Notes: a model not told the origin generated them from the letters alone. A stretch of DNA of 64,000 nt from Chlorops oryzae (GCA_020466095.1 CM035806.1:96199315-96263314); one strand, 5' to 3'. Shown: positions 31,779 through 43,830, numbered from the stretch's first letter. A program made the numbers and translations.

Positions 31779-32338
31779 TTAAATGCAAAATTTCATTTCA
31801 TTTCCAATGAATTGAGGCTCTCACGCAGATATCTTCTGGTACAGTGTAAACTGGAGAAGTTATTCTCTTCACTCTCGAATTGCTTACTTAAGACGAGTGA
31901 TATTTTGAGTTACCCAGCCTCCTTGTCTCGTTTTCATTTTTTCATTTGCTAGATTTTTCATCAACAAAAAAATTCACATTTTCTGTCAAAAACACAATGA
32001 GTTGCTTTCGAACTGTGAAACCGAGAAATTTCTTTTCCACTCAACCTGAAAATGCCAAATAAATTGACAGTTGATACTGTTGACAACTTTCAATCGATTG
32101 ATAGTTGATGAATTATAATAAGGGCCTAAGTTGAATCTCGGGTATAAAAAAGTTCCAAAGCAGCACTTCTAGGAATTTTCGAAAGACCTTTTGTATGACA
32201 CGTTTTCTTTTGAGACACAATGGAAAAACTTCACTTTATGGCTGGCAACTTGTTTTCTCCTCCCTGAGTAGAACAAATTTATCTTTAAAATTTATTTACT
32301 TGCCTTTTTCAAGTCCAAATATTTTGAAAATTTTTTTG

Positions 32339-32420
32339 TCGCCTGCGACAGTGTTCGAACTCGGGCCTTTCGGATTGCTGAGCACACACACACTTCTTCT
32401 ACGCCACCCAGTGATCTAAT
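32339..32420 (-). other. tRNA-like module 4
   Basis: On the minus strand, GGTGGCGTAGAAG is A-box-like and GAGTTCGAACAC B-box-like, about 40 bp apart. Position and spacing fit a decayed tRNA-derived promoter. It lies outside a recognised TIR element. Confidence 0.45.
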
Positions 32421-32741
32421 TCGCGCGTGCTAAATTTATTATATTGACGTCGGACAGAGAAGAACACATTTTTGTCAGGCAACTGAAGAAGAAATTATAT
32501 GTATACCCGTTACAAGATCTGCACAAAACTAATGAGCCGTGCTTTTGTAAGAGAGAAAAAAAATGATGACTTTGCACTCAATTTAAAGCTTTATTCCCCT
32601 TGCTCAGAGAATATAAGAAATGAGCAACGTTCCACAGTTGTTAGGCTTCATACATATCTTGGCAAAAAGTAGAAAGAGTGCTCCTAGAATAATAAAATTT
32701 TGCACATTTTGAATTAAGGAAAAAAACCAAGTTTCATTTAA

Positions 32742-33475
32742 GGGGGTCTTCTCATTGAAAACCCGTTTTTTGGACCCTTTTTAAAAAAATTGTTATTTGA
32801 AAACGCAAAGAATAATTGAAAACTTTTTTTATTTATTGTATTACAAAAGGTTCAAAGTAAATAAAAAAATTTTTTTTGCCTCGATACGTGGGCTGTTCAA
32901 AAAGTATGAGACTTCAAAATTGGTGGTGAAAAAAAAGGTGCCGTCACGGCGGCCACGATTCCGGGTCTCCGGAGCGTCCGAAATGGAAAAAAAAAACAGG
33001 GTTATCAGTATAAATGTAATTCTCGGGTGAACCTCAAGCTTAATTTTGTGATTTTTTTTTGACAAAATGGCGGCTATTAAAAAAAAAATTTCAATTTCGG
33101 GCTTTTTTTTGTAGTTTAGTGTAAAAAAAAAAAATAGTAAAAAATTTTTTTAAATTATGGTCAAGGTTCACCCGAGAATGGTGACAATTCTGCGTCGATT
33201 CCACTTTGTTTCATGAAAATCGGTTCAGTTGAACTGGAGATATCATGGCCGCCAGTTCGAAAAACGTGGTTTCGAGATAAACGCGTTTAAAGTTTGAAGC
33301 AACGCAAAAATTACTCGTTTTAGCGCAGATCTTGCTCGACAAAGAAGGCTATATCCTCTAAACTATTTTGAATTTCAAAAAATCCTTTTAGGGGCATATT
33401 CACAACTACCCAAGCTATAAATAAATGCAAAAAAAAAAAAAGTCAAAAAAAAAGTTTCTCAATGAGAAGACCCCC
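32742..33475 (+). mobile_element. TTAA-GGGGGTCTTCTCATTGA MITE, full copy (734 bp)
   Basis: TTAA lies at 32738-32741 and 33476-33479. The ends GGGGGTCTTCTCATTGA and TCAATGAGAAGACCCCC are perfect complements. Inside are TACGTGGGCTGTTCAAAAAG, GGCGGCCACGATTCCGG and GAGATAAACGCGTTTAAAGT. Fragments occur at 7460, 20035 and 24365. The TTAA flanks suggest piggyBac-type mobilisation. Confidence 0.88.
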
Positions 33476-33479
33476 TTAA

Positions 33480-34243
33480 ATCGCCCACGCATACAAACCT
33501 CCCACCCCCCATACATCCAAAAATGATTTTTCATTTAAATTTTTTGCATATATTTTAGCCTCCAATTAGAATTCAAAAGGTTTGGAAAATTGAGCGTGGA
33601 AAAGGGGCGGTTTCATAAATAAATTGAACAAAAGTCGGAATATGGGGTCCCTCATGGCCTAAAAAGTGTTTTGGATATTGTTTCTAAATGATCCTGGTTT
33701 TGGGCGGGTTTTAAAAATTATTTAAACATATGTGTTTATGTCTTGTCTCATTTCTTTTTGGGGCGAAATTTCACTTTTGAAATTGGGGCAATGATTCATA
33801 ACACTAGCTTACAGAATTTAAGAATAGTTTTTGAGATATGCGCAAAAAAAGTGTTTTTTGATTGTTTTTTGGGACTTTGCCAAATAATTCCAAAACAGCT
33901 CGCCTAAATAAAATAAAATTTCATTAGTATGAAGCAGAAAACTTTCCCCTTTGCAACGATATATTATTTGTTACAATCGGTGTCTTAGTTTTTGAGCTAT
34001 AGGCATTTGAACTTGCAAAAAGTTGACTTTTTTGGGTTTGTTTTTTTTATTTTCAAAATGTCAATTTAACCTTTAAGTACTAAAAAAATTCTTAAATTTT
34101 TTTCGGTAACTAAGAATGATAAACATATATTAAGCGTATACAAAAAACTTTCTTCCAAATCGGTTGGAAACTAAAGAAGTTATAAGATATTTTCCAAGTT
34201 TACTCAAATTTTAGTGCACTTGTGCTATGTAAAAATTGGATTA
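33480..34243. other. AT-rich spacer
   Basis: I see no gene, TIR or repeat shared within the window. A ...TTTTGAGCTATAGGCATTTG... stretch resembles the coding-like echoes common in MITEs. Confidence 0.35.
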
Positions 34244-35157
34244 CCCAGTAGTCAGCGGAGCCACCACAACACTAGCGATTTCACTAGTCACTGGGTGTCG
34301 GGGATCGGTCCCTTTCCTATCCAAGACGCTGGCGAATTTAACATTACGATCTCATTGCCGGGGACAGGTCGTCCTTTTATGCGCCACCTTTAACCAGTCA
34401 TTTCGCTAGCGAAAAGGGGCAGGAAAATGGCCTAGCACTAGCGACTGAGAAAAAAGAAAAATTTCATTCACATTTTTGTTTTGAATTTTTTAAAATTTAT
34501 TTATTTTATTAATTATTATATTTTTTTGTTTATTTATTTTTTATTTTAAATCTTTTTTATCTTATTCTCTTAAAATTTTCTCGCCTCCACCGAGCCTCGT
34601 ACCGTTGACCACCAGATCGCTGGGCGAACGTCTTAACCATTACGCTAAACGAACGAATTTAATTTCTTGGTCAAAATGCTCGTTTGAGTTTAGCGTTGCT
34701 CAGATTTTGGGAAACGTATTTAACAAATTTTTTCACTCCAAAAATTGTTTACTTGAAAATGAACCATTAAAAAAAAATAATAATAAAACCTTAAAATTTT
34801 AGGGGAAAATGGTTGTCTTCCAAAATAACTGATCTATGAACAAAAAAAAAAAAACTAATTTATAAAAAAAGTAAAAAATTTAGGAAAAATTCTCGCCGCC
34901 CGCAGGGATTGAACCCCGAACCTCCCGGCTGTCGAACACAGTTTGAACCACCGAGCTATCGAGCGCTTGACGGGCAAACGATCAGAATGCGACGTAAAAG
35001 CAGACAACAGCAAAAACAATCATACGCAGCGAATAGGGAAATGTGAGCTGAGGCCTATCTACTCTTTCAGGTTCATGTGGTAGGTGAAATGGCTAGTCAT
35101 CAAGGACTGGCACTTTGGCATGTCACAAATATCGGGGGCGACCTACTGACTACTGGG
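34244..35157 (-). mobile_element. CCCAGTAGTCAG element, copy 2
   Basis: It is complete with both TIRs. tRNA-like modules lie at 34580-34655 and 34896-34976; module 2 has several changes (GTCGAACACAGTTTGAACC), so it decays faster than the ends. Confidence 0.9.
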
Positions 35158-35639
35158 TATTGCTTTCAGTGACGTTGAAGTAGGCCCGGTTGATTTTAGT
35201 ACTCCGACGTCTATTAGTAAATGTGGAAAAACGGATGCCATTTTCGTGATCAGCGACCCCAATTTAGTCTAAAAACCATCATTTCGTCTCTGTTTTTTTT
35301 TTTTTTGTAAACTAGTGTAATTAATGCTCCTATTTATCCTGTATTTCGCAGGATTATTCTATTTTTTAAAGAGAAAACCTGCCAGAAATTCAAACCTAAA
35401 TTTAGTTATGAAAACTCTGTAAAATATACAATTTATCATGTATTCATTCAAATAAGCGTTTTAACAATTTTCAACTCATGACAACTGTCAATTTTCAACA
35501 AAAGACCAACTTAACGCTAAATCTCATACACTGAGAGAAAATCTGCAACTTAAAATCAAATCCGAGCCATATCAATTCAATATGTTTCAACCCAGCAGCA
35601 AAGGTAATGCATCCTTCATTAATGCGCCACCGATGCTGA

Positions 35640-36300
35640 GTTAAGGCATACCCCACTGTCCTAACTAGCCCCAGAGTGCCCCTAGAGGAGTCAAATGTTT
35701 GACCGACCCCCATTAACTTTGTCTCCCTAACATTTTTTCCCAACATACTGACCCCCTATCTCCCCTCCTTAGGGGGTCACCCATACAAAATTACCTTAAT
35801 TTTATCACATTTTCATACAAAATGGCTGTCACTACAGTCAAACCCTTCCTAGGGGGATGATATATATCACCGATCCCCATTATTTTTTTACCCCAAATAT
35901 TTTCTTCAAACATACCTACCCTCTCTCTCCCCTCCTTAGGGGGGTCCCCATACAAAAACTGGCTTAAATTAAAGAAAAATGACCCACGAACTTCAATCTT
36001 TAATATAGATGCCGTAGGAACAAAAACGAGCATGTTCAGTATGCATATTAGAAAAATTTACAAAAGTAACTTTTAAACGAGCCTAATATGAAGAATATTG
36101 GATTCGTTTTTGGTATGTTTTAATAATATGTTATAATTATTATCTTTTTTTAAAACTGAATTTTGGGTTCCATCCCCTAACTGGCAAAAAAATGACCCTA
36201 GTAGGAAAAAATAAATTTTCGAGTCAAATGCCGCAAACCTTAATCTATGACGAGTTTTTTGAGACTATAACCATTAAAATCGGTAAGTGGTTTCTATTCA
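35640..36300 (-). repeat. Inverted copy of the 28.8-29.5 kb GC-rich block
   Basis: Two AAGGAGGGGAGA units, in reverse orientation, are followed by TTTTTTGAGACTATAACC and a half copy of the palindromic MITE (36298-36430), the same order as at 28.6-29.4 kb. Confidence 0.75.
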
Positions 36301-36430
36301 TAAAATTAATTCAAAACAAATATTTTTTGAAACGCATTATTCACTGTTTTCACGTCCCTTTCTTGAGTCTTTGCATGCATACAAACCGAGAGCGACATGA
36401 AAAGACTTAAGACATGATGAGAGTCAAATT

Positions 36431-38490
36431 TTCATGTTTACAAAAAACGTTGTAACTTGAACATTTTTCAAACGATTTGGATAAGCGATAGCAAATTTTA
36501 CTCGAGATACAATGTACTTTGATAATAACTGTAGGAAAATGAATGTTTTTTAGGATTTGTTACATAAAAAATACATCAAACTGTAAACAACGTGAAAAAA
36601 AATGGGTAAATTTTAGATAACTTTCATAAATATCCAACTTTTTTTGTAGGAAGTATAGATAATTGTATTTGTTTCGAAAGCTCAATGTTTCTAGTTTCCA
36701 AAACTGTATAGCAATTGAACATCGGTCAAAAATTGACGGAGTGACAATCGTTTAAGTGCGCGGAGTACGGGAAAAACGGTTTTTAAACAATAACTTGAAA
36801 ATTTGGGGGTGTTAGACAATTTTGAAACACATTTTCATGATGTACTCATCAAGACCTACAACTTACACTAGGTCACTTGAAAAGTTAAAAATCACTGTAG
36901 CACTGTGTAATTAGTGGCTCAAGTACTTATTACATATCATGATAAATAGAATGCATAAACTATATATTTTTGGATCTCTTCTGAATGAAAAGGGTACAGA
37001 ATTCCATAAACTATCATAAAAAACTTAAAAAGTGTTACATTTAAAAGAAAACATAAAAAAATTTACACGCAAGTATGTTGAGTTAGAAAATTGAGTGAAT
37101 ACTCAAAAAATTATAGCATCACTAGTTCACCACGGAATTCAGTTGTTGTTGTAAGTGTCCCCTATATTACTATATGGTTTCAAATTTAATGTTACGAATT
37201 TTTCCCAAATTTTGTGATTGGCTTATAATTTTTAATTGTGGCAATTAAAAGTCCAAAGAATTGAGTTTAACAATCGCCACTAATTGAAATAATTCGTAGC
37301 TAGTTTTTTGTGATTGGATAAATAAATATAGAGAAATCTTCTAATTTTACGAACTCCAAGGTATCAGAAAAAAATTCGTTACAGAGCGAATTCGTCATAA
37401 AGGGGGGCAAAAAGGGGCACAAAAAATGTATCGAAAAATCCTTCAGAAAATTCGCTATAGAGAGATTTTCGCTACAGAGAGTTCCAACTGTTTAGGGTAT
37501 TTTATAAAAAACCACATCTGCAAATAAAAGAGATGCAGTTTTGTTTCATTTTAGTTTGATTTTTATTGTTATTTCTTCATTTTGTGAGTTCTTGCGATAA
37601 CACATTTATATGTAATTAAATCGAATATTTTTCTAATTTACTAATATCTTAACAGTAACTTGAATAAGCAACAAAGATTTGTCAATAATCAATAAAACTC
37701 TAAAATAGTAAATCTAACACCTCATATTTCTAGTTACATATGTTTCATTTCTGTTATCAATTTGCTTTCGTCAATTGTCATATTAAACGTACATATGTAC
37801 CTATATAATATAGCTTGAACTTGTTTGCATATACATATAAGATGAGTGCAGCATTCACAGTTTCCGTTTTTTTTTTTTATTTTTACACAATTTTTGTTGC
37901 CGAACATATTCTTATTTTGAATATATATAAGAAATATCAGGAAAACATCTCTGGTTTACTTATATCTTAATGTCCTTGTGTGTGTGTGTACAACGAGTTG
38001 GACTGAATAAGGCTTAAGTTATTGCAACGATAAGAATCACTGTAGCTTAAGAAAAGCATCGATTGACCACAAAGAGAGAAATAAAACGGTAGGTACAAAA
38101 TATAAATTATCGACTTTACAAAATGTTTGCTACAATATATTTTAAAACATGCGAAACGGTTTGCTAATGAAAAAGTATTGGTGACAACAATTTTTTTTTA
38201 CTTGAATATTTAAAAAAATTGCTTCGATATACACTGGATACTCACTGGAGAGTAGTCTTTAAGGTCGAATTTAAAGTATCACTTTTTACGCGATTTGTAT
38301 ATAAAAAAAATAAAAAAAAATTAACCCTAGCTAGAGAAAAAACTAATCTGTTAAAATAACAATCCACACCATCATCACATGTAATGGTTCAACGCAAAAA
38401 CAACAAAAACAAATGAGTGTTTTATAGTCAGGGGAACCGGAGAATACGATACCCGATACAGATAAACATCTAATTACAATTTTTTAACAG
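36431..38490. other. Apparently unique AT-rich sequence
   Basis: No frame with a known motif, no TIR and no internal repeat was seen. Being repeat-poor, it could hold untranslated or regulatory host sequence, but nothing shows this directly. Confidence 0.4.
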
Positions 38491-38554
38491 CAGGTTTGAT
38501 AAAAGCTCAAATATCAAATTTCATCGGAATATCTCGAAAACTTTTGATTTCTGT

Positions 38555-38995
38555 CATTCTATCAATCTGTCAATTTATCAATCTTTCAATCTATCAATCT
38601 ATCAATATGTCAATCTATCAATCTATCAATCTTTCAATCTATCAATCTATCAATCTTTCAATCTATCAATCTGTCAATCAGTCAATCTATCAATTTCTCA
38701 ATCTATCAATCTTTCAATATATTTATCCATCAATCTGTCATTCTGTCAATCTGTTAATTTATCAATCTTTCAATCTTTCAACCTATCAATCTTTCAACCT
38801 ATCAATCTGTCAATCTTTCAATCAATCAATCTATCAATCTTTCAATCAATCAATCTATCAATCTTTCTATCTATCAATCTATCAATATATTTTCTGTCAA
38901 TCTGTCAATCTATCAATCTGCCAATCGATCAATTTATCAATCTATCAACCCATTTATCCATCAATCTATCAATGTGTCAATCTATCAATTTATCA
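38555..38995 (+). repeat. (ATCAATCT)n octamer satellite
   Basis: About 55 units of CTATCAAT, with scattered changes to CTTTCAAT and CTGTCAAT, run for 440 bp. Because 8 is not divisible by 3, all frames stay open, giving a spurious IYQSINLS-rich protein. A (CAAAA)n tract follows to about 39080. Confidence 0.95.
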
Positions 38996-39079
38996 ACAAC
39001 AGCAAAACAAAATAAAAACAAAAACAAAACAAAAACAAAAATAAAATAAAAACAAAATCAAAACAAACACAAAAAATCC

Positions 39080-39290
39080 CATTTTTACCCCCTTGAAGAG
39101 GGAGGAGGGTATCAGTGATAGTGATTTGTGAATCTAAACCATCCAGGGCACCACCCAAACGCATACTAAAAAATTCATTGAAATCGGTCCAGCCGTTTAG
39201 GAGGAGTTCAGTCACATACACACGTGCAGTAGAAATATATATATAAAGATATATATATACCGACTTCAGTTCAAGACGCAATATTAAAAA
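39080..39290 (+). mobile_element. Transposon tail-like fragment
   Basis: CCCTTGAAGAGGGAGGAGGG, AAATCGGTCCAGCCGTTTAG, GGAGTTCAGTCACATACACA and a TATATATATA run appear in the order often seen at ends of fly non-autonomous elements. Neither boundary could be fixed. Confidence 0.45.
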
Positions 39291-40065
39291 AGCGACCTGT
39301 TGCTACGCCCACTTTCTAATTTTTTGAAATTAAATTTAATGCCACAATGTCCAAATAATAAAATTCATCAAAATATCTCAAATAATTCCGGCTTTAGAGC
39401 AGGGAGGTCACTCACTCTGTATCGCCTTTCAAAAGTCAAATGCGATTCGAAGGGAAATCGGCACTCAATTGCGCTTTCGCATTCCCTTTCGTAAAACTTC
39501 ACGAAAAGAAGCAACACTCGTCTCGAAATTTAAAAAGTCAAAACTATTCAAAAAGCGAAACTGAATTAAAAATAAACCTGTATTTGTTTTTATACTTTTG
39601 CAAGCTAATGTTGTTAAGCTTCCACACTTTCTCTGCATTTTGCCATGATAGTTCTTGCAAAACACAGCGCAGAAGTCACCTCTACTCCAAAACTTTGGGT
39701 ACCGCTTGTGCCCTGCACGGCTTTCTCCAATTGAGAGCAATCGGACTAGAATCCTAATCCAACCGAGTCAGACAATAATGTTGCCATGGTCCTCCGGTAT
39801 CGGAAATGCTCCTATTCTTAATGTTGCCTTGAAATGGGTTTTGCAGTCTGCCCATTCCTTGAATATTATTATTGATTTTACATATACCAAAAAAAAATTT
39901 CAAACAAAAACATATTTTTAAATTTTTCGAACTACATCACAAGCAGGTGGACCAGCGGCATAAAGGTCCGCTGAGAATCTTTGCCAAAGATTTTTAGCCA
40001 CTACTCCCCTTGCCCAAATCGGAATGCATTTTCATAAATTCGACGATATTTTCAAAGTGAGCTGC
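39291..40065. other. Unassigned spacer
   Basis: Several open frames of 64-105 codons on both strands overlap, and none has a motif. No repeat is shared within the window. Confidence 0.35.
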
Positions 40066-40069
40066 TTAA

Positions 40070-40795
40070 GGGGACCTTCTGGTCTAGAATTTTTTGAAAA
40101 TTGATTTTTTTTTTATATATATTTCGGAAGAATAGACTTTTAAGAATATGCTGGCAAAGTTTCGTGAAGATATTGACAATATTTGTTTTGCTACAGCCTT
40201 TTTAGTAGGTGGAGACAGCAGGCAGCGCGCTTGATCAAAGCAACTTTGAACGCGTTTATCTCAAAACCACTTTTTTTGACCTGGTGTGAATGAAAACAAA
40301 AAATCCATCGAACCGATTTGTCTGGAATTTTTATGTTATTCATAACATCAATGGCTATGGCCCGAACTAGAATCGAATTTTTATTTCAGGAACTTCATAT
40401 TGTTTCATCAAAAAAATGGTCAAAAAAAGAGGAGTTTTTGATGGTTGAAATAAAAAATTGCGCCATTTTGTCAATTTAAAAAAAAATTTTTTATTCTAGT
40501 TCCTGCCATAGCCGCATTCATTCTGATTAATAACATATTTTGGTTTTTTTTTTCCGATTACCAGAACTGCCAAAATCTTTCACACCACGGAGGTACTTTT
40601 TCAAAGAGGGTCCACTTCAACGCCATTTTTAAAATACAAAAAAAAAAAAAAAAAAAATTACAACATTATTTATTTTTTGTCAATAAAGAATATAATAAGC
40701 CTGCATACTTAGAAAATCGTTTTTTATTTGGCTTAATACCAAAAAAAAATCATGAAAATACCCTAAATTTTCGTGCTCTAGACCAGAAGGTCCCC
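40070..40795 (-). mobile_element. TTAA-GGGGACCTTCTGG MITE, copy 2 (726 bp)
   Basis: TTAA lies at 40066-40069 and 40796-40799, with ends as in copy 1 but in inverted orientation. The sequence is nearly identical apart from homopolymer lengths. Confidence 0.9.
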
Positions 40796-41111
40796 TTAAT
40801 AAAGTAAGAACGAAAGTGTGAACTATCTTGAAAATATTGTTTGATATTGCGAAAATTAAGCGGAAGAACGAAACGTGATAAATGAGTATCGAGTGGCAGG
40901 ATACTGGTGGTGGTTCGCGTAAAAGATTTTTGTTTTGTTTTGATTTACTCATTTATTCGTAGAGTCAGTTTTGCGCTCATCAGAATAGGTTTAATTGCAA
41001 TAACTTGAGTTTGCTTCGAACTAGGCAGACGAGTGGTCGCGAATTTCCCTGTGATTTTAATTTCAAGCCTTACCAAAGAACTTTCAAAAAAAAAAAAAAA
41101 AAAAAAAAAAA

Positions 41112-42595
41112 ATGGGACGTGGAAAACCGTTAATGGAGCTGGAAAAGGGTAAAATTAAAGGACTTCAGGAATCATTCCAAAATCCGGCATTAAAATTAAA
41201 AAAAAAACAGGTGTTTAGGCCAGCTATTCTACAGTTAAACAGATTATAAGTAAAGCCAAGCACATTAAGGGCATGGTATGGTTTTAAAAAATTTTTGGGT
41301 TGTTTTTTTTTTTTTATTTTTTTTCTGAATGTACAACATTTCAAGAGTATTGTGTAAAAATTCCAAGTAAATCGTACTAAAACTAAAGGAGATACAGCGA
41401 TTCAAGTGAGTGGACCTTAGTGTAAAAAGTGTAGAAAAAAAAAAATTTCAAATCGATTTTGTGGAAAACGACTTTTTTGAAGTCCGTGAACACGATGCTG
41501 CAAAATCTACTTGACCGATCGTTTTAAAATTTTTTTCAATTATTATACACATAAATCAACAGGTATCGCCGTGGCCCCTTTTTTTTTTTTTTTTTTTCCT
41601 ATTTTAAAATAATAAAGTAACCTCAATTTTTAAGCGAAAATCGCGTTTTTGACTTCAAAACGCTACCAAAAAAAAAAAAAAAATTATTAAAAAAAATAGG
41701 GCCACGGCGATACCTCGGGATACAAATTACCTTTTAAAAACATGTTTCCTTTTTTTTTGTCAGATGAACCGCTAACCTCTAATCATGTTCACGGCAAACC
41801 AACTTTTTTTCGAGGAGCCTCCGGAGAATCGATACCACGTATTTATCTATCGATAATTTCAATTTTTTTTTTTTCCCAATTACACTTAATAAGCATAACT
41901 ACAACATGTATATGAAGAAAATAAACCAACATTATTCATGTCTCCAAAAAAAAATCATGAAAACATGCCTTTTTTTCGGGTTTAAAACCATACCATGCCC
42001 TTAAGCGACTTGAACTCCAAAAGAAGCTACCTCTAAACGGCCTTCGAAAGGAAACACGTTTAATATATTCTCGCGATCAAACGACGTGGAATAAGGGATT
42101 GCAACGCAACGTTTTCTCCGACGAAAAAAAAAATTCAATTTTGAAGGGCCCGATGGTTATAAATATTACTTTGATGACTTGTGTAAAGAAGAGCACTATA
42201 TTTGAGTAGTTTGCATAGTTGTCAAGGTGGATTTTTTGGTATGGGGAGCAATTTTCTTCTTCGGCACTTTTGAACTTACATTTTTTTTAAGTTAAAAATG
42301 AACTCGAAAATCTACTTAGGCGTACTTGCAAAGGTACGGTGTGCAAAATATGCACCATGTTGTGCGGAAATTTATCAAAAACCCAGCCTGCCTACTGCGT
42401 CAACCATTTCCATTCACAAAATTATTCAAAGTTACAATCTATTCGAAATTATGGCTACCATGTTTTCAAATTAGTTGATTGCGCGCCTACTTTACAAACC
42501 TTGCTCACAGGATCGTTGAAGCAAAAGTGGAAGCTCTGCTGGGTGGAAAATTTCGATTGTGTGCTGCTGCTTGAATACCACACTAATATGTATTT
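41112..42595 (+). pseudogene. Tc1-like transposase pseudogene split by a TTAA MITE
   Basis: A start-like frame at 41112 reads MGRGKPLMELEKGKIKGLQE, typical of the Tc1 N-terminal helix-turn-helix. It is cut at 41265 by a 740-bp MITE. After 42004 the frame resumes: RKETRLIYSRDQTTWNKG, then FSDEKKFNFEGPDGYKYYF, which carries the first catalytic Asp of Tc1 enzymes. It continues into WGAIFFFGTFEL and ends in decayed sequence near 42595. Several stops and frameshifts exist (for example the TGA/TAG stops after LQLNRL and HYI). No TIRs could be placed. It is a different lineage from the DD37E element at 3447. Confidence 0.82.
41269..42000. mobile_element. TTAA-GGGCATGGTATGG MITE (732 bp)
   Basis: TTAA lies at 41265-41268 and 42001-42004, with ends GGGCATGGTATGGTTTTAAA and its complement. 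It splits the Tc1 pseudogene, which gives its outer limits independently. Inside there are long A and T runs and AAGTAAATCGTACTAAAACT. Confidence 0.9.
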
Positions 42596-42599
42596 GTAA

Positions 42600-43830
42600 T
42601 CCTTGGCGCACCGAGTTTATAATTTATTTTATAATACTTTTTTTTTAATGAGAGTAATTTTTAATACCTCTTCGGAAATATTCGACCAATTAATTAGCAA
42701 GGTGCGAGGATGAAATTGCGATTTGATTATATATATAGAAGAAATATTGTTCGAAAAATAAAAATTTGTTTCTTAGTAGAAAAGTTATTTCTTAAATTTT
42801 GTATAAAGCGAATAGAAATTAAACAAAGCGTTTGATTGCCCGCATCCTTAATCATATTCGTTAACGTATGCCTAACTACAATATTTGAAACTATTAAGAA
42901 AAAAACAAGTTGGTCGAGCGCGACGAACCAAAGTATGTTTCGAATTGGTAGCTTCAACGCGTTTCCGTACTTACGACAAACGCTTATTTTTTTTAAATCT
43001 GTATGTAGCTGTGGGAAAACCTTTTTTTGAGGATGTGTCTCTCCCAGTAGTGTACGTAATACGGTTTTTCTGCATACACATTTAGTTTGTGGGCGTGACT
43101 ATGGGCAGATCTTGCGTTTTGCCCAATATTTTCACGTAGGAAAATTTTGGCATTGTTGGCCTTTTCGTAGGGCATCCGAAGGATGAACGGACTGACGGAC
43201 ATACAGTCGAACATATACGCATGTTTATCGATTAAGCTTCTGATCATCATTGGATGTGCACTGTGCAGAATTACTCAGAAATTGGGAGGAAAAGTGTTTT
43301 CATACCTCCTGGATGAAATCAAAAGGTCAAAGACAGGCCAAAAGATTCATCACTGCCAACAAACTAATCTCCAAGAGATTACTGTATCTCGGAAGGAAAG
43401 ATTTAAAGATCCTTACCGAATACTTCACAGGGCACTGCAAATTGAGATATCATCTCAAAAAGATAGGCCTATCGAACGAATCGAAATGCCGGTTCTGTGA
43501 AATGGATGAAGAAACGCCAGAACACATTCTCTGTGACTGTCCATCTCTGGCCAGCTGCAGAATCCTCAACTTTGGGGAGGCGCTTGTCGCTCCCTACAAA
43601 TTTTGGTCTGTCTTAAAACCGTCCACAGTGCTCAAATATATGAAGAGCCTAAGGATAGATAATTAAGACAACCCTGGGGGTAGCACAATAGATTCATTAT
43701 GGGTCGCGGTGCGCACAGAGCCCCCCATCTAATAATAATAATAATCATTGGATGTTAATACCTACGGATCTTAGCTTCAGCTGGTTACAAGATCCGCCCA
43801 AAACAAATATATGCTGCTGAACTTATTCCA
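42600..43830. mobile_element. Spacer and DINE-type fragment, the latter split by a LINE
   Basis: 42600-43080 shows nothing recognisable. From 43085, TGTGGGCGTGACTATGGGC and ACGGACTGACGGACATACAG precede the LINE. After it, ACGGATCTTAGCTTCAGCTG and GTTACAAGATCCGCCCAAAA match the tail order of the DINE at 58.2-58.4 kb. Confidence 0.55.
43258..43743 (+). mobile_element. 5'-truncated LINE with 12-bp target duplication
   Basis: ATCATTGGATGT occurs on both sides (43246-43257, 43744-43755), and the 3' end is an (AAT)n tail after CATCT. That is the signature of target-primed reverse transcription. Coding sequence runs to TAA at 43666. It gives the C-terminal end of an ORF2 protein: FTGHCKLRYHLKKIGLSNES followed by a CCHC-like CRFCEMDEETPEHILCDCP. 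Such a block follows RNase H in I-, LOA- and R1-related elements. The 5' cut is abrupt. A frame upstream of 43258 belongs to the target, not to the element. The clade is not resolved. Confidence 0.9.

Larger units (their letters stand above)
30292..32125. mobile_element. GCCCTTATT TIR element carrying two further MITEs
   Basis: GCCCTTATTGTAA at the left pairs with TTATAATAAGGGC at the right. Beyond, ATTGATAGTTGACAA and TTGACAACTTTCAATC also pair, so the TIR is long. It contains the hAT MITE at 30326-30832, a T-tract hairpin with GAGCTGTCAACT/TAGACAGCTGATC near 30900-30980, and the TTAA MITE at 31050-31778. Confidence 0.68.
30104..32155 (+). mobile_element. DINE-type element split by insertion
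   Basis: The left piece carries the CAGACAGACAGACGGACATG microsatellite (30262-30283). The right piece, from 32126, ends in ATCTCGGGTATAAAA, the kind of terminal stem-loop/GGTATAA end seen in this class. The insert at 30292-32125 is bordered by CTAAA and CTAAG. Confidence 0.65.

Noticed and set aside
38496..39044. 182-codon open frame rich in IYQSINLS
   Set aside because: It is the translation of the octamer satellite; an 8-bp unit keeps frames open without coding meaning.
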